Part shown: positions 11,013-30,894 of the stretch, one piece after another
Layout of the letters: the number at the start of each line of letters is the position of its first letter
Numbering within the stretch: the first letter of the stretch is position 1
NCBI GenBank assembly: GCA_021464245.1
Contig: JADCRB010000016.1
Span: 816,348 to 880,347, forward strand
Direction of reading: 5' to 3'
DNA length: 64,000 nt
Source of the DNA: Carallia brachiata
Taxonomy: Eukaryota; Streptophyta; Magnoliopsida; Malpighiales; Rhizophoraceae
The notes under the pieces: model-generated
What the model was told of the DNA's origin: nothing
What the model saw: the letters and a program-made list of their open reading frames with translations, nothing else
Database searches by the model: none
Translations under genes and position numbers: made by a program

Positions 11013-14000
11013 ATGGACGACGACAATTTGATGCAGTTGAAAAGTTGGGAAATAAAGAGTGTTCCAATCTTATAGAAAACGACATGCTCGGGCTAGGTCC
11101 TCCAATCGAACTCAGCCGGTATCAATTCCTTTGGGATAATCTAGAATTTATCAGGTTCGTAAAAAGGTAAATATTGGCCGAGTATCCAATACCCTGTTGG
11201 GGTCAAACTTAAATTAAGTCGTGAAAGTAGGGATAAGTATATGTTGGGTGAGGATCAAGAAAACTGGAGAGAAAAAAAAAACTTAAAAAAAATTATTTAT
11301 GACTATATAATTTTATATTTATTTATTCATATTTTTGTCTAGCTCCTTCACATATATATAAATACAGATTTTATTTGAATGGAGAGTTGTTATTTTGTGA
11401 TATTAAGAAATATCAGTGTTATTTGAGTTTAGTATGGAATTTATAGATGGTATTTAACTTTGTATTCTTAAGTATTTGATTTGTTGTGAGATTTATATAA
11501 ATAGAGTGAGTGTCTGTTTAATTATATTAAAACTTTTAAATATAATGAATATTTTGTGAGATACCATAATTTTTATTTACTCTATTAATAAAATTTTGAT
11601 CTATTTTCGTCAGTAAACATAAATTTTAAAACGAATTATGTTATGTCTGTTGTTTGTTATTTCTTTTCTATATGCTTTTATATTTTTTTGGTGTTTGCTG
11701 TGGCATTTTTGCAACCGAATAGAGATGTCAGAGCTTCAGTTGATTAAGGGAAAATTTTCCAACGTGCCCCTCTCCTCAATATTTTGCATTTATTTATTGG
11801 ATTTTCAGTCTGAACTCGCCCATTTCCTCTGTTTAGATGGTGTGTTTGGATTTTAAAGAAGAGTGAAAAAAATATGATAAGAAAATATTTAATGAGAATG
11901 AAAATTATTTAGACAAATTAAAATATGTAAGAAAAAAATAATAAAAAAGAAAAGAATAAGAAAATTTATTTATATAAAATGACAATTACGCTTCTCTTTA
12001 ATATATAAATATTCAAATATGTTAATTAGTTGCTATAACCTTTCTCTTTTTTTTTTATTAACTAGTCACTAGGACCTTTGTTTTTTCTTTTTTTATATTA
12101 TGACCTTTGTACACACATATATATATATATATATTATATATATAATTAATAGACTTTTAATTCCTTCGAAAGAAAAAAAATAAGAAAAGGCTATTTTTGG
12201 CATAATAAGTTGAAGCATATTTGGGAAATTATTTGGTAATCGTGCATAAAAGGTATCTTTTTAAGCCTCTTTCTCTCATCGTACACAGTGTTTTGGCGTA
12301 AAAGAAAAGAGGCATGGCCCACAACAAAACTTTTTAACCGTTTCAACTAATTTTTTAATTTTTTTTGTTTATAGTGAAGCCAAACGTGAGAATGTGCCTC
12401 GGTTTCAATGACTTTCTTTCCCATTCGATTTTTTTGCACCCATTTCTGGGTATCCAAAGACGCTATAAAATTTTGCTTAATTTAACCAAATGCAGACATA
12501 GAAGGTACTGTTATTATTGTTGAATGCATCAACATGATTATCATTTATCCCAATCATGTACAAAAATTATAAGTGTAACTAAATTTAATAATTATAATGA
12601 TGCAATGTGTTGATTTGAGTTTTTTTTTTTTTTTTGACGTCGTGTTGATTTGAGTTTGGAAACCATCAAATTGATCAAATTCATGCTACATTATCCTATT
12701 TGCTTACCTCGGAACAGTCAAATAATTGCATACAAATGTTTAAGAAAGTCGTAAAACTAACCAGCAGACGTTAGTACAGATGATAAAAATTCGTTATCAT
12801 TTAATTAGATGTTTCAAGTTCGAATCTTTTAAAATATAGTTGCGTTAAATATCTATTAGAAAACTTTTGTCGCTTTTCGAGATTTTATTTGAATTAGTTC
12901 ATATTAGTTATTTTATTAAATTAGATACTGTGTGATCTTTAGAATAAAAAAAAAAGGCGTAAAAATGAGAAGTAAATAGAACAGGCTGTGAAAAGGAAAT
13001 ATCCTTGACATCAGTTCTCAGCAGTAAAGATTAGGAAAATGTTACATACATATATTTTATCTACACACTCATACACATTTATAATATTATAATAATTTTT
13101 TAATTGTTTTAACAAAAAAAATTGTTTGAAAAAAAAATTTTTTTACAAAAATTTTTATATAATATTTATATTATATATGTTAAAATAACACTCATATAAA
13201 TTTAAATTTAAATTTTATAAAAATTATATATATTATTTTATTATTTTGCTGCACCGCTTGGTATTCCTATTCAAGTCCTAAAGATTAACAATTAATTCCA
13301 TGGACCCTTATCCTAGCACCATGAGGCATCTCTTGTGTTGAATAATGTTTGATTGATTTGACTTAACCCCTTCCTCCCCCAGCTTTTATGGTGGAGAAAA
13401 TGCAGCAAACCTGCCCAGTTAATACCCAACCACTTGCCACTTAAGTCAAAAAAACAAAAAAAAAAAAGCCACTTGCCACTTCATCTGAACTTATTCTTCG
13501 AAGTACGAACATCCACGAGCCTCTGGTTCAAAATCAATTTTCTTTTGAACAAAATCACAGTATCTCACTTCAGAATTGATTCAAGGCACTCCAAAAAAAA
13601 GGAAAATGATAGGTAACTATACCATTCTCTTTTTAACATTATGTTGGGTCCTTTTTAAATCAGATAATTTTGTACCTCCAGAAATTAAGAATCGTAATGC
13701 TTCTGTGATAGAATAATGCGACCCCCTAAATGAGCTATGCTGGAAAAAAGCGACACCCAAGAAATGTCCGGGCATTTGGCATCGATCAATAAGGGAATGG
13801 TTATCATATTGTTGACTGGTTCAATTTAACTCGTCCAAAATACGCAAATCCCATTCTCCCACATATTCGCAATTCCCTCGTATTACCTATATAAGATACT
13901 GTTACAGTAGAAAATTTGTGGCAAAAGCTTTCAAATTATAATTCGTTATATTTATTATACAATCGTCTGAATCATAAATATAATTAATAAAAATGATTAT

Positions 14001-14408
14001 CATTTTATTACATAATAAATATATCAAATTACAATAATTGTTCAAACGATTATAATTAAAAAATTCTTCTAAACAATTTTTTTTCGGCCATATAATTTTT
14101 CACGTATATATATATATATATAATATAATAAATAAAATCCTCCAGCCCAACGGTGGCAGTCATTTATCTGGGCAGCATCGCATCGGCGCCTTTTAGCACA
14201 TTCCCTCCATGCCCGGAAAACTCCGGGCAGTGCCAGCAGCCCGCCCTTTCCAGTCCAACAGCCTCAACTGTTCCTCACTTCACAGGGAGACATATGTGTA
14301 CACGCCGACAACAAAGGAAGATCGTCAAGATTTTCTAATGTTTAACATTAAATAAACAATAAATGAAAGTAAAATAAATAAATATTAACAAAATCATTTT
14401 GTCTTCAC
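11013..14408. other. Intergenic DNA with AT microsatellites
   Basis: No gene recognised. It contains (AT)n tracts near 12116-12145 and 14105-14123. Around 13934-14040 there is an inverted pair (ATATTTATTATACAAT against its near-complement ATTACATAATAAATAT) that looks like another small foldback element. GC content rises from about 14150 toward the malic enzyme promoter. Confidence 0.55.
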
Positions 14409-14415
14409 TATAAAG
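14409..14415 (+). promoter_or_regulatory. Putative TATA box of the malic enzyme gene
   Basis: TATAAAG lies 200 bases before the ATG at 14615. A start site about 30 bases downstream would give a leader of roughly 170 nt. Assignment is from position and sequence only. Confidence 0.45.
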
Positions 14416-14492
14416 GGGCCCAAGCGTGGACTTGGGGAAGTTGAAGGAAGATGACTTCATCTCTCTGCTGTATGTCGGATTTGAAGATGCTG

Positions 14493-14493
14493 T

Positions 14494-14524
<31 letters not shown>

Positions 14525-14566
14525 CGGCGGCCTTCCGAAATCTTGATTTTTTTTTTTTTTTTTTTT
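14493..14566 (+). repeat. (GAA)n plus 20-nt T tract in a leader
   Basis: A run of AAG/GAA triplets (about 14493-14523) is followed by a GC-rich block and then 20 T (14547-14566). All of it lies inside the presumed 5' UTR of the malic enzyme gene. Length polymorphism is likely. Confidence 0.7.
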
Positions 14567-14614
14567 GGGGTCTGGTTAGCTCTTTGAACTGGATCTTGGA
14601 TTATAAAGCAACTA

Positions 14615-21120
<6,506 letters not shown>

Positions 21121-21806
21121 ATGACCATTTTTAAAAGTTGCATTATTTCCTGAAGCCAGGCATAATACTTTTGCTTTGTTTCTCGGAGTTTCATATTTTC
21201 TGGCTTAGGGGAAACAGAAAATGCAAGTTAATCGAAAATAGTGATTGACCACTTCCCATTCCTGATGTGTTTAAACTGTATGAATTACAGTTTAGTGATA
21301 TGCTGAATTCAATTTATGTACGATTATTTGTTCTTTCTCTAGAGGTGCGCTACATTAATAATACTTCAGAATCTTGTTTATGTTACCACCAATAAGTTGG
21401 GCCAACTTCCCATTTTCTGTTTTAAATTTGTTTTACCTGATTTGTTGATCTATTATAATATGGTCGAGACAAAATTCGAAGGTTAGGGTTCTATGATCAG
21501 ACGCGATTGTATAGAAGAGCTTTATTGAATTCAGTGAGAAGCTCTTTGCCCCCTTTTAAATTTCGACTTGTTTCCAGAGTAGATGACACCCGAAGAACAA
21601 AAGGAAAACAATAATGAAGAACGTGGGTTGCGGAGTAATATGGTGTGGATATCTTTGATTTTATCGCAAGTAATCGGCTATATTAGGCCGTTGTGAGCAT
21701 TGTTACATTGAATAAAATTCTTCAGACTTCAGGGAGAAGAAAGTGAGAAAGAGGAAAAGAGGAGGAGAGAGTTATTAGAAAAAGAGAATATTTTTTATCC
21801 TCTCTT
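21121..21806. other. 3' UTR and flank of the malic enzyme gene
   Basis: No further ORF. Sequence just after the TAA is probably 3' UTR. Beyond about 21730 it becomes GA-rich and grades into a MITE-like element. Confidence 0.5.
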
Positions 21807-22210
21807 GTGTTTGGAAAGAGGTGATGAGTGTTTGGAAAGAGGTGATGGGAGAGAGAAAAATTATAAATTCTTTTGTTTGAGAAATGGTAAAAAGTGGAGA
21901 AGAGGAATATAAAATGTGTTGAAATAATAATTTTATCCTTCGTAATAAATTTTGTTAAGATATTTTGTTTAAGTAAAATTATAAATTTTAAATTATGTAA
22001 AGGATAATTGAGTTATTTAATAAATTTAGTAGGAGAACTAATAAATTTTCTTTCATTTTTTAGAGGATTGATTTTAGTGGGGTAGAGAGAATTAGGAGAA
22101 TTAGAAATTTCTCTTTCTTCCACTTTTTAAATATTTTTTAAATTCAATAATTTACTTTAATCCTTTCATTTTCTTCTTCCTCTCCTCATTTTCTTTCCTC
22201 CTAAACACAG
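21807..22210. mobile_element. MITE-like element with GTGTTTGG ends
   Basis: The left end GTGTTTGGAAAGAGG is mirrored by CTTTCCTCCTAAACACAG on the right, and both flanks keep GA-rich/TC-rich complementarity for tens of bases. The left terminus is duplicated in tandem (21 bp, GTGTTTGGAAAGAGGTGATGA at 21807 and again from 21828 with its last base changed). No ORF and no clear target duplication were found. Confidence 0.5.
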
Positions 22211-24289
22211 TATTAGTGCTCAAAATAAGGGATGAAAGCATAAATATTTGATAGAAAAAACTTGTCAGGTTCATGGATTCAGACAAAGCAGGAAGGAGTG
22301 CCTGATCTTATTTGATTGACCTTCGACATAAACTGAATAGAGTTACGTTGTTTTGGCTGGTATCATTGCTTTTTATTTTTTTGGAAAGAAAGAAAAAATA
22401 GGGATGATATCTTAAAATTATAATCGGAGAAACAAACTTACACACTCTAATAATGCACCGATTGTATGTTTAGTTCCACCGTTTGGTTAGACATAATTTC
22501 GAGCTCACACAAGGACGAAAATCTAGGATTGAAGTCGTTGACTATTTTAGCCACAATATGTGACATTTCCTTATCCCAATAAGACTGTCAGGTTGTCATA
22601 TTTCTTCTTGGAAGGACCAATTTAGAGAATAGTAAATGTTTATGAATAAATAAAAAATTATTTATAATAATTTATATATTTTATATAATTATAATGATAA
22701 AATATAAAATTAAAAAATATTTTTTTAATTTACATTTTATTATTGAGCTTGTACAAAATATAATTATTTTTACAATCTACATACTATACAAATAACTTTT
22801 TGGTTTGGTTATGTAATGAAGTTCGAGTCAATCATACTTCAATGGATTGTTCGTGACAAAAAGAAAGTTTTGGCATGATTCATAAAATTGAAAAATTAGC
22901 TATATTATTTGCTACAAAAATTTTGAATATTTCCAATATTATTATATAATGTGAATTTAAGGTGATGGACGATTTCTGTCCAATAAGGAACAGAATTGAA
23001 GAGCATTAAAATAAAAACCTAAAAAGAAAAGGGCAAATCTTATCTTATACCTAAACCAAATGTCTTTTCCCTTTGATTTGCTGTGTCGCAAGACTAATTG
23101 ATTTGTCCATTATGTTCTTCATTTTTCCCCCGCGGCCAAGGCCAAACATTAGTACATTACCGGTACAGCACATAGGACAACGAGGCCTAAGTGGACCACA
23201 ACAAAGTTAATTTATAGGAGTGTTTGTATCGAACTTTTTATTTTAAGAAATATATTAGGTGAAATTATATTTATTATTTTTAAAATGGTGACTGTTATTT
23301 TGTAATGTAAAAATAATAAATATTTTAAAAATATTAATATTTATTTTAAAAATATCAATTATTATTTTAATTAAGACAAATTTTGAAATAAAAATTACTG
23401 AGATATCAACTTTTTTTTTCAATTTATATATAGGAAGTACAAAATTGAGATTAAAAGTCCACTGTGTAAGACCTTATTCTTATATAAATAATTCTCTCTG
23501 CTTTTTTTTATTTTTTTGGGAAAAAATAAATCTTATATTCCTTAATCGTAAAATTTGAATGTAAAACTTCAAAAATATATATGTCTGGACTTTCACGGTG
23601 GTGCGTCCCATGTGTCATGCATGCAAGTCCAGTCAAATATAACTAATCCAGGGGAGGAACCCTAACCATCTTTCCAAAACTTAGGGGCGTAGTAAATGAA
23701 GTTAGCTCGAACGTTTACAATTTGTTTAGATTTAAGTTGAAGTTTAAAAGAAAGTTAGGAGACAAAAAAATCAGAAAAAAAAAGAAATTAATTTCTTATT
23801 AATTATTGAATAAATGAGACAAAGAGAGGCAAGAAAATAAATGAAAAGTAAAATTTTTTTTTTGAATTTTTTGCAAAAGTAGACAGAAGGAAAACGGGTG
23901 ATATGAAATAATAATTATGTATGTTTATGTTCTGCAAAAGTTTGGATTTATGTTTCCCTCTGCATCAAGTGAATGCCTCTCCCTCTCTTTCAATGGTCTG
24001 CTCTTGTTGATCCTGCTGCTTCCATCCACGGGATTGAAAACCCATACGAGTATGTTGCTGCCTAGTTCCTCGCCTTTAAGGAATCAGTCCAAGTTCCCCA
24101 TTTGCCTAAAAATCTCATCAATACCACTGTCTAATAGAAGGAAAAAAAATCCTTCAAGGAGACGAGAAGCCCTCTTCGAGCTTGTGGAGACACGCAATTC
24201 GTACCTAGAAGGAAATGATTCCCTCAGAGAATCTAACCTGACCTCAGTCACCCGATCGAGAAACCACCTTGTGAACAGGGCAACCTGAC
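22211..24289. other. Intergenic DNA, no gene seen
   Basis: AT-rich. The segment at 23240-23410 shares short phrases with 29700-29880 (an ATTACTGAGATATCAACTTT-like block), so both may be old copies of one dispersed repeat. From about 23950 the sequence is less AT-rich and may already belong to a retroelement relic. Confidence 0.45.
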
Positions 24290-24990
24290 CTTTCGCAGGT
24301 GACAACGTTGGCGCTACTGGAAGCAATGCCCTTAGAAGATTTCGCATTTGCTGGTTGCATGGTCGTCATCATTGTTTGGGAGGCAAAAAAGCAAATAGAG
24401 AGGAAGTCGGAAGGAGATTCCATGGGATAAGAAACGAAAAAAGGGACATTTTTGCAAACCATATTGCAACAGGACGCGACTTCACCAAATGACAGCACGA
24501 AATTCCGAATCACATGGCATGAGGACCCTTAATCAGCCGAGAAATCACATTTCTCTGCTCTTAACAAAAGGAGCAAGTGATAGACATTGCTATCACAAGC
24601 TTTGACTAGCAGGCTTGTACACCAAGCCCAGGCCTAAGCCTCGCTAAGCGGCCTACCAGGGACTTGTTAGCAGCCCCAAACAAGTAGCTTTGGCAACTCG
24701 CCCAGAGTTTGCTTTAGAAACCTACAGGTAGTTCGTGGGATACACAAGGGCTCTGTGACCTTCGACCTACCCTCCAATAGACCCATGTCACCTATCAATG
24801 TCTATCATGCGTGAGGCAAGGGTCTTTTCAAACATCAAACTACCGCTAGTACTTAGGTATGTATAAAGGCTAGAGACGAACGCCCGAGACAAAGGACGAA
24901 TACACATAGGAGAGACATAACATACAAAACTCACGAGACATCCATAGAGACACCTTCCAGGCAATCTTTATAACCGACTCTTACCTCCTC
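24290..24990 (+). mobile_element. Possible Ty3/gypsy-type LTR relic
   Basis: ACAACGTTGGCGCTACTGGAAG at about 24304 resembles the LTR/leader junction of plant Ty3/gypsy elements, which carry TTTGGCGCC-type primer sites. Further on, 24570-24960 is GC-richer than its surroundings and has a TATA-like box followed by GAGACGAACGCC (TATGTATAAAGG near 24855), as expected of an LTR promoter. No gag or pol domain could be read and no paired LTR was found. Confidence 0.3.
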
Positions 24991-26289
24991 CACAAATACA
25001 CATATCTATTAGTACCTCCATACATGCAGATGGGGCGCCCTTCCTTTTGAGCCTCATTACTACAAGCACTGCACAAGGACCCCATAAGGCCCCTTTGGTT
25101 TCCTCTTGGTCTATTACTGTTGGGATTTTTTGAATGTCACTTGCCCATGGAAGTGCCGCTTCATTTATTCGGGACAGGGTGGGCAACCCACATACATGAA
25201 GAGAAGAAGGAAGAGGGGGGGGGGGGGGGGGGGAGATTGCTTGCTGCCAGTCCATGATTTGGGCGTTAGAGTGCTTACGCCTAAGGAATGCCCCGACCCA
25301 AACTTTGCTGTTTTGCAAGTCTGCGTTGAAATCCAATGGCAGCTGAGCCTACAGTCAAAAACAACCATCATACTCATCATGATTTCTTTTTTTTTTTTTT
25401 GTATTTCTTTTAGAGTTCATATTTTTTGATTTTGTTAGAGTTAGAAAAGTGAACCCATAAAAAATTAAAAAATTTTAAATTCTAGAAGTTATCAAACAAG
25501 AAATAGAAATAAAAATAATCATGATAAATAAAAAGATTAACTCCCATAATATTTAAATTTTATACAATTTTTTTGAGTTAAATAGGAGTTTAAAATTAAT
25601 AGAATATTATGAAGAGTCTCAATTGTTAAAATTAGAGATCACATGGGTCTTATATTATAAATTGAAAATATAAGAAAATAAAATACAAAATATGTAAACC
25701 ACAGGCAAAACTATAGTGTATAAATTTTGAATTTTTGCACCCATACCTATTATATTATAACCGTTAGATCTGAAGTATCTTTTAATGACAGTTGGATTGA
25801 AATTTTCTATAGAACTTGTTACTTACTAAGCAGGTAATTAAAATAAATAAAAAAAATATTTTTACAAGAAAATTGATCTTTTATTTTAAAAAAGTAATCA
25901 GACTCTCGTCTCTCTCCTTTTGTTGTTATGTCTCTCTCTACCCCCTCTCTGTTTCTTTGCCTCCTTTGTCTCTCTTTGATGTGGCTTGTCTCTCTCCCAT
26001 TCTCTCTTTACGTATACTGCGTCTTTCCTCCTCAGCTCTCTCTCTCTTTATGACTCTGGTACACTATTTAAGGAAGCTATGCATCAAGCAATAACACTCA
26101 GGAGATGGAAAAATGCCAAGAATTCGGTCACGACCATTGGTTTAGAGAAGGAGATGTTCCAAGAACTTCAAGCAGCAGATGTTGGCGATATTGAAGTGAT
26201 CTAAAATTGTGGCACAAAATTATGTCGCTTTGTAATTGTAAACTAGGGCCCCGTGTAAACATCACTCATTTTTTACGATATGTTCACGT
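24991..26289. other. Intergenic DNA with one small coding-like stretch
   Basis: Mostly AT-rich, with a TC-rich tract at about 25905-26045. A short open stretch at 26068-26204 (LFKEAMHQAITLRRWKNAKN..., ending TAA) has protein-like composition. It has no recognised relative and may be an exon remnant. Confidence 0.35.
25215..25233 (+). repeat. Run of 19 G
   Basis: Nineteen consecutive G bases, rare in an AT-rich plant genome. It could fold as a G-quadruplex, and its exact length is unreliable in any assembly. Confidence 0.9.
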
Positions 26290-28540
26290 TGGTTCATTGA
26301 AGTATAATGTTCTGGATTCGATTTCTTATTTTTGAGACCTAATACAAAAATATGAGACTTTAATACCAAAGCTTAAAAGGTGTGACGCAAATATAAGAGA
26401 AATTAGACTTCAGTTTAACAAAGTGAGATGCCGATCTCATACAAAATAATAGAGATCTGAGCCTAAGATAGTGTAGGCCAAAGCCTTAAAAAGTGATTCC
26501 AGAAACATAAGTTTGAAAATATGCATCCGTTGGGAAGAAAATTGGGATTAAAAAAAAGTTAGCTTAAGAAAATGAGACCTCAATTCAAAAAAGTAAAACC
26601 TTGATTCCATGCACAAAAATTGCGATTCGAGCCTAAGACAGAGTAGACCCCAACCTTAAAAAGTGATTCCAAAGTATGAGTTAAAAAAAAAAGGGTCCAA
26701 TTCAAAGACAATTGAGATTTAAAAGAAGTGAGATTCTAACTTAAAAAAGTGGGACTCCAATTCAAAAAAGTAAGACCCCGATTCCATACATAGGATTTGC
26801 GATTTGAGCCTAAGATAGTGTAGACTTGACCCTTAAAAAGTGATTCAAAAGGCGTGGGTGGAAAGAAAATTGTGATCTAAAAAAAGTGAGACCCCGATCC
26901 GAATTCCATGCACGAGATTCTAATCCCAGCCTAAGAGAGCATAGACCTGACCCTTAAAAAGTGATTCCAGAGGCATGAGCTTGAAAAATGGGTCAAGTAA
27001 GAAGCAAATTAGGATTTTAAAAAAGTGAGATCCTATTTTGAAAAAGTGAAACCTCAGCTGAAAAAAGTGAGATGTTGATTCCATACATAGGATTTACGAT
27101 CTGAGCCTTTAAAGAGTGGTTTAGACCCCACTTTTAAAAAGTGATTCCAGAGGTGTGAGCTTGAAAAATTGGGTCTGGTGGGAAGAAAATTGAAAAAAAA
27201 ATTGAGACTCGAGTTTAAAAAAGTGAGACCCCAATGTAAAAAAGTGAGACCCTAAATTAAAAAAGTCAAACTCTATTACAAACGCATAAAAATGAAAACC
27301 GAACATAAGGGAAGTTGGACTCTAGCTTAAAAAGGTGATTCTTTGAAAAAAGTGAGACCATGTTACAATGCATAAAAAATAAGAACCTGACATAAGGGAA
27401 GTTGAATTCTAACTTAAAAAGGCGATTCTCGATATGCAAGTTTTAAAAAATGCAACTAATGCTTATAAAAATGAGACTTAAAAAAAACGTAAATTCCAAT
27501 ATAAAAAAGTGAAACCATAGCTCAAAAAAGTAAGATCCCATTACTTTGCATGCAAAATAAGAATTGAACATAAAGAGAGTTGGACTTTAACTTAAAAAGG
27601 CGATTTTCAATATGCAAGTTTTAAAAAATATAACTAATGTTTATAAAATTAGACTTGAATAAAGTGAGACCTTAATATAAAAAAGTGAAACCCTAGTTCA
27701 AAAAAGTCAGATCTCATTACTATACTTAAAAAATGAGAACTGAGTATAAGTAAAATTGGACTGAAACTTAAAAAGACGATTTTTGATATGCAACTTTTAA
27801 AAGATGTAACTGATACTTATAAAATAAGACTTCAAAAAAGTGAGACTCCATTACAGTGCACAAAAAAAATGAGAACCTAGTATAAAGAAAGTTAGACTCT
27901 AACTTAAAAAAAGATTCTCAATATACAAGTTTTAAAAAAGACAATAGATGTTTATAAAAATTAGACTTAAAAAAATAAGCCCCCAATAAAAAAAAAAAAA
28001 TAATACCTTAGTTTAAAAAAGCTAGACCCTATTATTATGCATAAAAAATGAGAATGGAGCATAATGGAAGTTGGACTCTAACTTAAAAAGACGATTCTTA
28101 ATAAGCAAGTTTTAAACAATGCAACTGATATTTATGAAAATCAGACTTAAAAAAAGTGAGACCTTAATACAAAAAATTGAGACCCCATTTCTATGCATAA
28201 AAAAATAAGAACCGAATATAACGGAAGTTGGACTCTAACTTAAAAAGGCAATTTTGGTCAAACAAGTTTTAAAAAATGCAATTGATGTTTATAAAAATCA
28301 GACTTTAAAAAAGTGAAATCCCAATACAAAAAAATGAGACCCAAGTTAAAAAAAAAATGAGACCTCATTATTATGCATAAAAAAAAAAAAGCATAAAAGA
28401 AGTTAAATTTTAACTTAAAAAGGCGATTCTCAATATAGAAATTTTAAGAAATGCAAAAAAGAAATGCAACTAGTAGTTATGAAAATAAAACTTCAAAAAA
28501 GTTGAAACTCTAATATAGAAAAGTAAGAGCCCGTCACAAT
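26290..28540. repeat. Degenerate tandem array, period about 175 bp
   Basis: The phrase CTTAAAAAGTGATTCC or CTTAAAAAGGCGATTC recurs at least 13 times, preceded by GAGCCTAAGA.AGTGTAGAC in the left part and ATAAGGGAAGTTGGACTCTAA in the right part. Phrase positions start near 26459, 26637, 26812, 26931, 27105, 27303, 27393, 27555, 27735, 27877, 28058, 28213 and 28393. Most spacings are 155-180 bp, with shorter steps of 90-119 bp where units are truncated. Between phrases is a second-level repeat of about 20-25 bp, AAAAAAGTGAGACCCCAAT. There is no coding capacity and the array is strongly A-rich on this strand. The left units (26.4-27.2 kb) and right units (27.3-28.45 kb) form two subfamilies. Confidence 0.85.
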
Positions 28541-30242
28541 GAATAAAAAATTGGTAGGTTTAAAGCTAAAATTGGCCAGAACTTCGTATAGAATATTAGG
28601 TATCCCAACTTTAATTAAGTGCTTATTAAGACTTACTGTAATATTTGTACTTCAGCTGAAACTCTGTTTATTGTCGTTAAATTAGACAAATTAAGTGTTT
28701 CCAAAGATGGTTTATAGCTTTGAGAGCAACACCTTTAAGAGCTGCGGCGGATTTACTTAAAAACTCATGGGCATCTTCCCACTTAAAGAAAAGGATGCGA
28801 GTAGCAATTAAAACGTTAAGCAAACTGGCTATATTGGTAAAAGGTGTATCCATGTCTCCAGGAAGACATAATAAAGCTTTTCACAGCAATGTTCCAACAA
28901 GGTACAAAACCAAAACGCCTTTCTCTGTTATGTACTTTTGCATCTCACTATCTCGAAATTTCCAGCTCTATATTTGGGTCCATGCTAACGTTTATTTGTG
29001 CTTAAAATAAATGGATTCAAGATTTTCATGGGTGGAAGTTTTCAGGGTGTAGTCTTCCGCCCATGAAATTTTACGCCAAATTTGTGTATGACTTCATTTA
29101 AACACAGGACAATATATAGAGAAATTACAACGCTTGTGTGAGACCAGACACCACTTTGGACTCCAAAACGCATAATGCCAACCACCAGCACCCTCGCATG
29201 AAGCCCAAGGAGGTAAAAAGAAAACCTGACCTATATTTCGATCACCCAGGATGATGATCGCCGTTCGTCTCCATCAGTCTGGTGGCAAGAGTACGAGTTC
29301 GAAACTTGAGGACAAAGTCGACTCCAAAACGCGTAGTGCTAGTACAAAGTCGAAAATTGAGGACGACATGAATAAAATCAATTATTATTATAGATATAAA
29401 AACGTGTAAATTCCCAGTTGTCCCAACATGTTATTGTAGGTAAATATTACATGTGTCTTCATTCTAACCATTCTACATGGATACAGAATCTTTAATTTCT
29501 TCATCGTGGAAAAAGCCGTAAGCCACGAGGAACTTAAGTACGCCTATCCCTAAATTTTGAAATCTCAGTTTTTAGTCAGGACTTGATCTAAGACATGATA
29601 TCAAATAGATAAAATAATTGTGATATTTAGTGAATTTAACAAGCTTACATCTATTTTTTAGTATTTTTGATTCGAGCACAGTTATATGTCCCAGGTAAAA
29701 TGTCTCGGTTTTTGTCATGGAATAAATCGCGTCTTTTATTATTAAGACGAATACTGATATTTTTGAAATATAAAAATAACAAGTGTTTCAAAAATATCAG
29801 TTTTCGTTTCAAAAATAATAATTACAGTTTCAACTAAGATAAAATTTAGCACACAAATTACCGGGATATTAACTTTTTTTCTTTTGATTCACCAAGTATG
29901 TTAAGTTCACTTATTATCATAATTATTAATTTTTTTTCGCAACCTTTTAGTCATAAATCATAATCAATATTTTAGTAGAAAATTTAAATCAGAAAATATA
30001 CATGGATGGGAAGATCTTAACGAGAAGATCTTCCCGCCCACTAAGTGAAAGTATTTTGTATTTTTTACAAAGATTTTTTTTTGAATCAAAATTTAAAATA
30101 ATATTAAATATGTTTAATATTTAATTTTAAAAAATAATTTTTTTTTATTCTAAAAAAACAAGACGCATCGGCGTCCTGTTGAGATTTCCTATCCAACAAT
30201 CGAACACAATTGAAGTGCCTAATTCTCTGCAAATTATGGTTA
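28541..30242. other. Intergenic DNA with an unrecognised coding-like block
   Basis: At 28705-28905 both strands read open. The plus frame gives RWFIALRATPLRAAADLLKN and the minus frame DTPFTNIASLLNVLIATRIL. It may be a gene fragment, but I cannot name it or choose a strand. The rest is AT-rich without recognisable content. Confidence 0.35.
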
Positions 30243-30247
30243 CAAAC

Positions 30248-30826
30248 TGTTGTGATGTGGACCTGCTACAATTAGACCTATACTGATTACTTAAGTGCAA
30301 TAATAATTTGGTGGTAAAAATAAAACAAACACAAAAGTGAGAACACGAGAATTTACGTGGTTCGACTTATAACTTACGCCCACGAGAAGACGATTAGAGA
30401 ATAATTCATTATAAAAAAATAAGAGATTTACAAAGTACACTCAAAATACTTCACTACCCAGAACTCAAATACATCGGAAATCACTCAACACTCACTGTTT
30501 CTCTCATAACAATTTGCATTTGTTTCTCTCCAGAATGTCGGAATGCTTTTCGTTGCTTCGTTGCAAGACCAATGACCTTTTTATAATTGCTGTCAACGAC
30601 TGAGGACATAAATGAATATATGGGTCGTGCCATCAATGCCATCCATAGCACCCATCATCATTTATGTCCTCATATGGGCCAATCAATTTGTCCGGCTATT
30701 GTTAGCCATTGAATTGCCCAAGGCAAATAAATGCCTTATATTTTAACAGTCAAAAGAATACTTACCAGCAATTTCAAGGTCGTGGTTATTACCACAATCA
30801 ACAAGGCATCAGCACACATATCAGCA
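30248..30826 (-). repeat. 3' LTR of the minus-strand copia element
   Basis: 579 bp, the partner of 34898-35477. Read on the plus strand it starts TGTTGTGATGTGGACCTGCT and ends CACATATCAGCA. The neighbouring internal sequence at 30827-30840 is purine-rich on the element strand, as expected of a polypurine tract. Confidence 0.93.
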
Positions 30827-30894
30827 ATCTCTACCTTGACTTTTGGATTGTGTCAAGACCTTCATAGTTCTTTTCCAGCCGTCTTCTGCATACT

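Noticed and set aside
24968..25429. Open frames on both strands around the G run
   Set aside because: Their length depends on proline/glycine runs from 19 G bases, and no domain is recognisable.
26290..28540. Regularly spaced repeats that might suggest a CRISPR-like array
   Set aside because: The repeats are degenerate, 155-180 bp apart with related spacers, and the genome is a plant. It is an ordinary tandem repeat.
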